Of a stretch of DNA of 64,000 bases, positions 55,313-64,000 are shown one piece after another. A program made the position numbers and the translations under genes. Position 1 is the stretch's first letter; the number at the start of each line of letters is the position of its first letter. This DNA comes from Haematococcus lacustris (lineage: Eukaryota; Chlorophyta; Chlorophyceae; Chlamydomonadales; Haematococcaceae). Below the pieces are notes generated by a model that did not search any database, was not told the DNA's origin, and saw nothing but the letters and a program-made list of their open reading frames with translations. Location: positions 8,998,358-9,062,357 of the forward strand of contig JASKMD010000029.1 of assembly GCA_030144725.1 (NCBI GenBank). Direction: 5' to 3'.

Positions 55313-58300
55313 GTGTCTCGCGCGGAGTCCCTGGCCAGTGGAGCGCGGGCATACAACCGCAGCCTGGCTGTCAGCACGGGCCATGGCTCAACGGCTGATA
55401 CCCACCGCAGCAGCCTCAATGGAGCAGGCCTCATGCTGCTGAATAGCAGCCATAATGGGCGCACCTCCCACACCTCCCCGGCCCTGTCCACCCTGCGTAC
55501 GCCCAATGCGTCGCACCGACCTGCGCATGCGGCATCTACCACTTTAGCCTCGGCAGCAGCGGCCCTAGCAGCAGCAGCTGGAGTAGTTGACGTTGGGGAA
55601 GCAGAGCCGTCTTGCATCCCTGCGCACTTGCGCCTCGCGTTTGCCAGCGGTGGATACTGCCTGGACCCAAGCCGCGGCAGGGGCCGAGGCGGCAGCAGAG
55701 GGTGTGACACTCAACGCCAGGCGATGGCCAACCAGCAGTACCCACTCTCCCTGCCCCAGCTGCCTGGCGAGTCCGACTTCCATATCATGAGCACGCATGG
55801 CGGCAGTGAGTTCAGCGATGGCCTTAGCGATGGGGAGTATGACGAGGACACCCTGCCTGAGGCGCTGAAGCACGGTCGCCTGGGCACCAGCTTTACCGAT
55901 GGTGGAGTGGATCTGCTGCAGCAGGGCGTGTCCAGGCAAGGCTTTGACGACCAGCTGGGGCAGCGTGTCAGGCGCAGCACGCAGTCGTTCTCAGGTGAGG
56001 GGTGCTGTGGGATGGCTGTGCCTGCACCAACATGCATTATCATCATGGACTTGACGCCTTGCATGGAGGATGAAATCTGGCTTGCACGCAAAGCTGTCAG
56101 TATGAGCACAACAGGCTGTCGTAGCGGTGGACTTTGCTCCTGCACATCTGGTATGTGGTGCTGCAGCCGCTAATTGCCTGAGCGGGGCTGCACAGCCAAC
56201 CAGCACAGTTCGAGCAGGAGCCACATGCCCTGTGCTATGCGATGTATGCGCAGCACTCCATCTGATATTCTGCTCAATCGTGGCACTGAGCTTTCGCATG
56301 CACAGATGTGTTTGCACAGCATGTGCACCCAGGCTTCTTGCCAGTGCTGTGTGGTAATGTCAGCACGCTAGACAAGCATCTGCTAAAAAATGCACCCAGC
56401 TAAAATGACACACATGCGCCATGCCCGCCATGGGTGCGTCATTTCAAAGCAGTCTTGCAAGCATGTCAGGTGAGCATGGAGGCATGGCTTGAGGCTCTCA
56501 CAGCATGCACGAGGGCAAGGGTGTTGTGCATAGCTTGCACCGCAATGTACGACTCAGAACTAGGCTGAAGGTCAGTTCCTCGTTATGGTGGCCCATTCTT
56601 GTACAGGTGCACTGGCACTTGCTTCATCACCTGGACCCAATGCAGGTAACTTCCGGAAGAGCCCCTCGGCTATCCTCAGGTCGTACCAGCTGCAGGACGC
56701 GATGAAATCGTCACGCACGTCCGCATCAAAGCGCCTTTCCCCTCCCCTGGCTTTCACCAGCGCTGCCACGCGAGAACTCAGTGCCCGGCTTCGGAAGATT
56801 CTTCAGCAAGGCAGTCTGGAGCGAGACACCTGCGTGTCACACGGCCTTGTAAGGGACAGTGCCCCAGTGGGCAGCGAACACGCAAGCCCTTCCCCCAACA
56901 CCAGCCCCTCAGCTCACCACAGTGGTCACACCGGTCACACTTCGACGGACGGACGGGACAGCAAGGCCGGCGGTAGCCTCAGCTTGCGCAGAGCTTTGGC
57001 TTGGACCTGGGGTACTCGAGGCAGAGGACGCTCGTCTCACTCTGGAGGCAAGCCGGGTTCCGGGGGGTCAGCACAAGCTGCTGAAGCCCAGCATTGGTCG
57101 AGCCCTGTCCAGGGTCCAGGCACCAATGTGCATGCTTCGGCCCTGCCCAGCTATGACGGCAGCCTCTGTCGCTCCAGTGCAGCTCCCCAGGCTGCGGCTG
57201 GCAGTGTGCACGGAAGTGGGGGTGGAGGGGGGACACCGGGGGACATCTTCACCCCCCTCCGCAAGATGCTGCGCAACGCAGGCATTCGTGACAGCCGCGA
57301 AGAGCCTCAGCAGGGCTCACCCCACTCTTTCTCCTTGTCGTCCCACAACCAGGCTGAGGGCTCCACGACCCTGTCTCTGTCACCACAACCAGCCTCTGCC
57401 ATGGCAACGGTCTTGCAGTACCAGCTCTGTTCTGGCCCCAGCACCCAAAGAAGCTCAAGCGCTATCAGCTTGACCGCAGGCGCGGCAAGCGGCCCGTCCT
57501 CGCCTCCACCTAAGCAATTCAGGCTCAGCGGCAGTGGCGCGCTGGTCGCCGTCGCACCAAGCCTAGCGTCACAGTCAGCTCACGCTAGCCCCGCTATGAT
57601 GCAAACATCGACACCCATAGGCCTCCCACCGTCGCAACGTCAGGCACCGCCATTGCCCAAATCCAGCCACAGCGGAAGAAGCCTGCGTGGCTCAGACAAG
57701 GCAGAGGTGGCCCTGACATTCACAGCGGCGCAGGCGAGGGCGCTGAGTCGGCCTATCGGGCCGCTGGGACTGGTAGCGGCGTCCAGCGCGTCCGCCCGCA
57801 AGCTGCATGCGCGCACCCTCAGCATGCGACTCCTAACCACGCAACATCCACGTCATCATGAAGCCGGCCAATGCAGCCGCGACGAGCAGAGGAAGCCTGG
57901 CGCGTGTGCCACTGTGCCAGGCCAGTCCTGGAGCCCCGGCATCCACTCACCGCCCCAGCCTAAAGACATGTATGCTCGCAGCTCCACTCCGGTGGACAAC
58001 AGCTTCTCCAGCCTGGTGCTCCCTACCAAGCCACATTCAACACAACGCGCCCAGAACAGCATGCAGCAGGCACCTGGCAGATCTGTGCGAGTGGCAGCCA
58101 CCCTCACCAACCCTCACAATGACGGTGAAACAAGGTGCGGGTGGTGGTGCATGGTAGTTGATTCGCATGGTATGGTATGGTATGGTATGGGCTAACGCAT
58201 GGCTGGATCCACTCCCCCCTCCCATGTGCAGGCAGGCAGCCAGGCAGCCAGGCAGTGCTGAAAGACTGGTTGCCGCCAATCCTCCCGCCAGCCATGTTGG

Positions 58301-60166
58301 CCCCCACCACCTGACATCATGGTCACTGTGCATGAACATGTTGTTGCTGCTGCTGCTGCCGCTGATGCTGCCGCTGTGCCCAGGAGCTCCTCCATGCCTG
58401 CCAGGGACCCTCTGCGGCAGTCCACCTCCCCCAGTCCACCAGTTGGCCACAGCCACTCCTGCAGCCATACCAGTGCCAGCAGCCTGACGGTGCCTCACTC
58501 CTCTGCACCACTGCCCTCTCATGGCTCAGCCCGCAGTCGTGGCACACCCACTGCCGACCAGCCCCTCACCCCTGCCACTAGCCTCAGCCCAGCACTCAGC
58601 TTGCACGACTCCCCTCTCCCTAGCCCAGCACTTCAAGCTGCCAACATGGCCACGCGCCAAGGGCCCTTGACCGACCAAGGTCAGTTGCAGGCAGATAGCC
58701 GGCCCCTGAGCTCAGGCACGCCTGGACCCCACCCGGCTTCCCACCCAGCTGGCACCAGGCAGCTGCCCTCCCCCACAGCTCCCCCACCCCGCCCAATCCA
58801 CGCCATACAGCTAGCTTCACGAGCAGAGGTGGTGGTCCAGCACCAGGGGCAGTGGTTCAACTCGCCGGTCAGCAGCGGAGGGCTGACTCCGGAGGCGCTG
58901 GCTGGGGCAGCTGCTTTCCGAGCTCGGGGAGGCCTGATCAGCCCCGACCGGGGGCAGGAGCAGCAGCAGGAGCAGCAGCAGGGGCAGGGGCAGCAGCTGG
59001 GGCAGGGTGAGGGGGCCAGCCAGCAGGGGGAGACTTCAGCCCTGCAGCCACCCTCACCTAGCTCTGGTGCAAGAGAACAGCCTATGGCTGACCCTGAAGT
59101 AGGGAGGCCCGCACCAACCTCGACCAGCTGCCTGCCGTGTCACACCTCCGCCTCTCACTCAACTTCCCACTCCTCTCACTCCCCCTCACTCACCGCCCCA
59201 TATTCAAGCCAGGGGTGCCCACGGCAAAGTGCAGGCGGCAGCAGCAGCAGCAGCAGCATGACCCCAGGCCAGGGCAGCAGCCCCTCAGGCCATGCTGCTG
59301 GGGCCCAGGGCGCAGCCTCCTCCCCCACAGCCCTGCCCTCGCGCTTCTCCCCCTTCCGCACTGCCCTGTCCAGCAGCCTTGCAGCACCCACACCTACAGG
59401 GCAAGGGGTGCAAGGGGGCGGTATGGACCTGGCACCGGCTCTGGCACAAGAAGCTGGACCGCCCTCCAGGGTTGTCCCGCTGCTGGGGCCTCCACCGCGC
59501 AAGGTAGCGAGCAGACAGAGGGACATCCTGCACGGCCGCCGCCCCAGCCTGCAGGCTCCAGCTGCGCTGCTTGACAGTGGCGAGGCAGAGGCCAGGCCAG
59601 ATGATGATGATGGGGTACTGGCCCCGCGAGGAGGGATGGGAGCCCCCCCGCACGCTCTCTTGTGCGGGAAGGCCGGCATAGCTGCAGCAGCCCTGCTGCC
59701 CAGCCCTGCAACTGCCCTGCAGCCCTCCTCACCATTGGCTCTGGCTGACGTGGTCCTGCCTCAACCCCCTGCAGCTGTGCATGGTGCCGGGTTCAGCCAG
59801 CACCATGCACATGGTCTCAGTGCTGATCCTGCGGCCGTCACTGCGTTTGTCACAGACTGGCTGGCTGCTGGGCACCCCGACTTGGTTCCCTGCACCTCCC
59901 ACAGCCCAACAGGCAACGGGGCAAAGGAGGAGCAGCTTCACCAAGCAGTGGGGAATGCCATGCCACATGCCACAGGCTTGATGTCCTTGATGTTGACAAA
60001 CCCCTTGGCCCTGTCACGCTCCTCCCAGCACAGCAGCAGCAAAGGGGGTGAGGGGGAGGAGGAGGGGGAGGAGCAGCACCCCACCCGGGTCACTGTGGCC
60101 GGGGACAACACGCTGGGTACCCCTGGCAGGTCTACACAGGCCTGGCGGCAGCTGCACACCCCTTAG
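55313..60166 (+). CDS. Ser/Pro/Gln-rich exons: cyclase tail or separate gene
   Basis: Three long open stretches with high third-position GC: about 55313-55994 (ends TCTCAG|GTGAGG), one ending near 58133 (ACAAG|GTGCGG, beginning after about 56640), and one from about 58380 to the TAG at 60164-60166. They encode Ser/Pro/Gly/Gln/His-rich sequence with acidic and poly-Gln or poly-Gly patches and no domain I recognise. Composition matches the cyclase insert, and the strand is the same. However, a direct join of the cyclase exon ending at 52297 to 55313 is out of frame, so an extra exon is needed or this is an independent gene. Confidence 0.5.
58166..58190. repeat. (GGTAT)n short microsatellite
   Basis: Five GGTAT units in the intron after the donor near 58133. 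Confidence 0.8.
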
Positions 60167-61215
60167 TGGTCACCAGCAGCGGGATGAGAGCTGCTGGCGG
60201 CAGCTGGCTGTCCACCTGCAGTGCCAGGAGTGTGGCTCTGGCCAGATGGTCACCGACACCTGGTGCATACCATGGTCACCGACACCTGGTGCAAATGATG
60301 CTCTCAGCTCGGCAAATGCTGCAGGCACGACCTTGCACACCTTACCAATGGCACAACCACATGGCCAGGCAAGCAGCCTTGGGTCAACTACAATTGCCAG
60401 CGCATGCCTAATGCTGCCGGCGCCCACCCTTTTGCTTTATTGCCTGAGCCCATGGATGCGCTGCAAACTTTGGACATGCACGCTCTCATGGAAGCGCTCA
60501 TGGAAGCGCACACGGCCTTTGCAAACTGCCGCTGGTCCTTGGCTGACCAGTTCAGCAGCACATTGCCAATGCAGTGCCAACAGTGTTCTCTTCATTGCAT
60601 TGTGTATGCGGTGCTCAGCTCAAATAGCACAGCCCTGGCTGAGTGGTAGGGGCTAATGTGCTGAAATGCATGCATGCACCATGCCCCCCAAAAGAGCATG
60701 ATAACAACAGCAGTACAACTCACATGCCAGGCAAGGATGGTGACACATCTTAAGACTTTAGCAGAATCCGTAAGGGCAGCCGTGCTGTGCACTCTCCTTC
60801 ACTTGTCCAATCAGGCTATGCTGCAGCTCACTTCACCAGCATTCTCAGTGGCACGCTCACTCACACCTCCGTGGACACATGCTTGTTACCATGGAGCACC
60901 TTCCATACAACTGCTCGACTGCACTTGTCATCGAGTTAACCCTTCCTTTCACCAACACGCAAGATAAGGCTTCGCAGCATGGGGAGTGATGTACGTTTAT
61001 TGCCTGGCATTGGCCCTTTTCACGACCAGGTTTCGCATTGTTCTGCATTGCCCTTGACCTACGCATTCTTCCGCAGTGCAAAGAACTGATTGCTGCTTTG
61101 TCGCGATTGATCGCGCAGCGCTGCTATGCACCAATGTATCACAAGCTTCATAGTGCAAGGAGTAAGCCAGTGAAACAGCTGCTTGCTTTGGCCAAGTCTT
61201 TACAGCATACGGCTA

Positions 61216-61220
61216 TGTAA
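61216..61220 (+). terminator. Candidate polyadenylation signal TGTAA (plus strand)
   Basis: First good TGTAA after the TAG at 60166, about 1,050 nt downstream. The interval 60167-61215 has no recognisable gene. It is followed at 61492-61496 by TGTAA on the minus strand, so the two convergent transcripts need not overlap. Confidence 0.4.
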
Positions 61221-61491
61221 TGACAATAGGGTTGTTGTTCAGCTGTTGCTCTTTCTTGGGTAAAAAAAACAGGAAAATACCAGGAAAACCAGAAAAAACA
61301 GGAAAACAGGACATTGAAGGCACTTAGCGCCACAGTTTGCGAAGCGAGTTAGGGAAATGCAGCGAAACAGACAGCGAAGACGTAATGCCTCGGACAGTTA
61401 GGTTGACACGCCGCCAGAACCAAGTCAGGCGCAGCGGAACATGCAGGCCAACGGCGCAGCGCACTGGACCAACAACCACAATTACACATGG

Positions 61492-61496
61492 CACGC
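61492..61496 (-). terminator. Candidate polyadenylation signal TGTAA (PPR gene)
   Basis: TTACA on plus, TGTAA on minus, about 390 nt after the proposed PPR stop at 61882. No gene seen in 61497-61881. Confidence 0.4.
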
Positions 61497-61881
61497 AAAG
61501 AAGTGCAAGATGCACACCTTGATGAGGGGTCATGCTAACCAGCACATTGCCCTGGTGCGGCAGCTGTTTTGGACAGAAGACGTGTAGCGTGGATGGAAGT
61601 TTGGCTTAGTGAGCGGTTGCTACAGGATTGCCGTTAATGTGGTGTTTTATTGCTGAGTAAATTTCAACAGCCATAATGCACAGCCCGTCCTGCTACCAGG
61701 AGCCAAATCTCTGTCATTTGAGAGCGCCTGAGCCGGAAACAAGAGATCAGAGAGAGAAGATTGGTCATAGAAGAGATCAGTTGGTAGAGATTAACTTTGT
61801 TACGCTTAGCAGCCAGTGCTTCCTCATGCCCCATTGTAGCTGGGCTTCGCATGTTTCAGCCAACTTGGCTGGTGATCGTCG

Positions 61882-64000
61882 CTACCCCCCCCTACCACCG
61901 CCAAGCTCCATGTCCTCGTCGGTATGATACTCAGTATCATACTGCTCGTGCTCCTCTTCCTGCGGCTGTTCACCCTTGCCTAAGACCCGTTCCATCTCGA
62001 CCTCAAACTCCTCCCTGCAGCACAAGCAATCACGCACAAACAAGCGATGCATGTGGGAATGACCAACATCCTGAACTGCTGAGCCTTGTACCTACTGTAT
62101 TGACACGGTGTGTTTTCTGCATCGCCAATTTTCTGCGGCACCGGACTGTGTCACCATCAGTTTGACCAAGCTTTAGTACAACATCGTGCTGCGAAGCTAC
62201 TAACTACTGCCATCTTGCTGCAAGCAGGAAGGAGGTTGGCAGGGAAGGCAAGCAGGCACTGGGAGGCAGGCGCCTTGCGATGATGGGGTAGGGCACCCAC
62301 ACTGCTGCCTGGTGGCTCTGCTGCTTGGCCAGCTGCAGGGCTGCCTTCAGGGTGGCGAGGCGAGCGCGTGTGCCGGTGTCCCGCAGGCGCTGCAGCGTGA
62401 GTAGAGCGCCCTCAGCATCCCCAACCTGTGTCACCCACCACGTGCAACAACAGGGTCAGGGTCAGGGTCAGGGTCAGGGTCAGGGTCAGGGTCAGGGTCA
62501 CTATAAACCTCCACCACAAGCTCAGCAACTGGCAGTCCAGGGTAGCCAACCCGTTCGTGGTGCGTTGAGAATCGAACACCGCCCTTGCAAGTAATGACGT
62601 CAGCTATATTCAACATGGGCCGAAACATAGCACTAGAATGGTAGCCCCTGGCCTGCAGCTCACGTGTATGAAGCCCTTGAGCAGCAGGTCGAAGGTGTCA
62701 GTGGAGGGGGCCACGCCCTGGCTGGTCATGTACTCCAGCACCCCGTTGGCTGCCAGTGGCTGCAGCACAGCACAGCACAGCACAGCACAGCACAGCGCAG
62801 GCCAGGTCAGGCTGCATCACACAGCTGTCTGCCACATCAGCCCGGGTGGGAGCTGCATGGGTGGGAGGTTTGGGTGCATGCTGTGATGCTCACAGCCAGC
62901 ACTGTCCATGCAACCAGAGATCCCTTTTGGCCTTCAAGGTGTCCTGGAGTGAATGTGTGTGACCCAGGTGGTCACACCTGCAGCCCCCGTCATGAGACAC
63001 CAGCTTGCATGGTCAGGCCCCCCACCTGCTGCTGCTCCACCCAGACTTCCCTGCCCCCCCCAGATCTGGCCCAGGCCCCTCCTGCTGCTGCCGCCACTCG
63101 CCTCCCTGACCCAACCCCTGATCTGGCCCCGCCCCCGCCCTGCTGCTGCAGCCGCCCCTCACCTTCTTGGCGACACAGCATGACTCCACCACAGTGTTGT
63201 AGGCCGCCAAGTCCTGGGGCAGCCGCATGACCTCATACTCCTCAAACAGCCGCCCGCACTGCTCCATGGCTCCGGCCAGAGCCAGGCCCCGCAGCACACA
63301 GTTCATCATCACCACGCTCACGTCCTGACCTGACACCTGACGCCGCGCAAGCTGCAAGGGGCAGGGCCAGCAGGGCCAGCAGGGCAGGGGGGGTGCGGAC
63401 AGCGCCAGGAACAGCCAGATTGGGCGGCGGCGGCGGCGGCGGCAGCAGCAGCAGCAGCAGCAGCAGGATTATGATGGAGCTGTGACTCAGATTTGAAAAG
63501 GGCTGAGGTGAGGTTGGGTTTTGAGCAGGGTTATACACAGGTCACACTAGTGTCACATGTTGCCATCATTGTTATCATGAGAGTGACGAACCGTTTGATA
63601 CGCGGTGGCACATGCTCTGGGTGTGGCGGCCAGTAGCTGAGGGAAGTAGGCCAGGCCTTGGTGGACCGACACTGTTGTAGGGCGCCGGGCCGCGTGCGCC
63701 GCCTCCAGCTGCCCCACCACATCAAACGCAGTGCCCCAGTCGCCAGCACGGCACAACGTCTGGATGTAGGCGTGGAAGCAGGCGGGGCTGGGGTGGGGGC
63801 GGCTGTGGGTGGACGACGCTGCGTGTGCACGGCAACACACGTCGCTGAGCATGCAGCGTGCAGTCCTCATGTTCATGTTCATGCTCATCTTCATTCGCCA
63901 GCATGGCAGCATGGCAGCATGGCAGCATGGCAGATGGCAGCATGGCAGTATGGCAGTATGGCAGCGTGGCAGATGGCAGCATGGCAGTATGGCAGTATGG
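61882..64000 (-). CDS. Pentatricopeptide-repeat (PPR) protein, 5' partial
   Basis: PPR proteins bind RNA in organelles and act in RNA stability, processing or translation. Exons on the minus strand: part around 63800-63600 (CFHAYIQTLCRAGDWGTAFD), 63351-63163 (NCVLRGLALAGAMEQCGRLF and LAAYNTVVESCCVAKK), 62759-62664 (VLEYMTSQGVAPSTDTFDLL), 62425-62303 (GDAEGALLTLQRLRDTG) and a last exon 62014-61882 with an acidic tail (EEEHEQYDTEYHTDEDMELG) ending TAG. Lengths 189, 96 and 123 nt keep frame; at least one exon between 62303 and 62014 is not resolved. The helix-turn-helix repeat pattern with TYN/AYN at repeat starts is clear for two to three repeats. The N-terminus lies beyond the right edge. Identity within the family unknown. 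Confidence 0.75.
62453..62500. repeat. (GGGTCA)8 microsatellite in PPR intron
   Basis: Eight perfect hexamers just upstream (minus sense) of the exon at 62425; an (ACAGC)n run lies at about 62763-62797. Confidence 0.95.
63898..64000. repeat. (CATGGCAG)n-type tandem repeat at window edge
   Basis: Irregular repeats of ATGGCAGC and ATGGCAGT running off the right end, in the PPR gene upstream of its visible exons. Confidence 0.85.

Noticed and set aside
1..64000. tRNA and rRNA genes
   Set aside because: No cloverleaf with the conserved arm sequences or rRNA core motifs was noticed on either strand.

Overview
The window looks like nuclear DNA of a chlorophyte green alga of the Chlamydomonadales type. 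Genes are GC-rich and dense in introns, with GT-AG junctions rebuilt by hand. TGTAA polyadenylation signals follow several stop codons, long pure microsatellites fill introns, and the protein families include an EGY chloroplast protease, an AMT1 transporter, profilin and a volvocalean-style membrane nucleotide cyclase. Haematococcus is my best guess from remembered similarity of the repeat family; this is not proven here.

Layout. 3-6768 (+): 3' part of an EGY-type site-2 protease, with a Fanzor/TnpB-like element in its first visible intron. 7682-9282: a PIF/Harbinger-like DNA transposon. 10368-14100 (-): a complete AMT1-type ammonium transporter, 12 exons, 524 codons. 14617-14869: a stray duplicated PPR-gene fragment. 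15305-23369 (+): a complete MSH2 mismatch-repair gene, about 20 exons. 24178-24718 (-): a three-exon profilin. 25204-52297 (+): a giant class III nucleotide cyclase with a solute-binding-protein-like ectodomain, one membrane helix and two complementary cyclase domains (C1 and C2) separated by a very long Ser/Pro/Gln-rich insert. 52524-54047: a Tc1/mariner/pogo-like transposon. 55313-60166 (+): low-complexity exons that are either the cyclase tail or a separate gene. 61882 to the right edge (-): a pentatricopeptide-repeat gene, 5' incomplete.

The most interesting system is a dispersed family with a decayed Fanzor/TnpB-like RuvC nuclease gene (copies at about 460-2764, 29462-31314, 31461-31617, 33302-34112, 36767-37933 and 46155-46504). 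All copies lie in introns of two host genes and all are antisense to them. They share one 3' end and differ at the 5' end. Four are flanked by direct repeats of 10-17 bp. That pattern resembles target-primed (LINE/SINE-like) insertion more than cut-and-paste transposition. Just downstream of the nuclease stop codon every copy keeps a structured noncoding module. In four hairpins its stem shows one compensatory base change, and the mismatches become G-U pairs only in the nuclease-sense RNA. This makes it a candidate guide (omega-like) RNA and/or reverse-transcriptase recognition structure.
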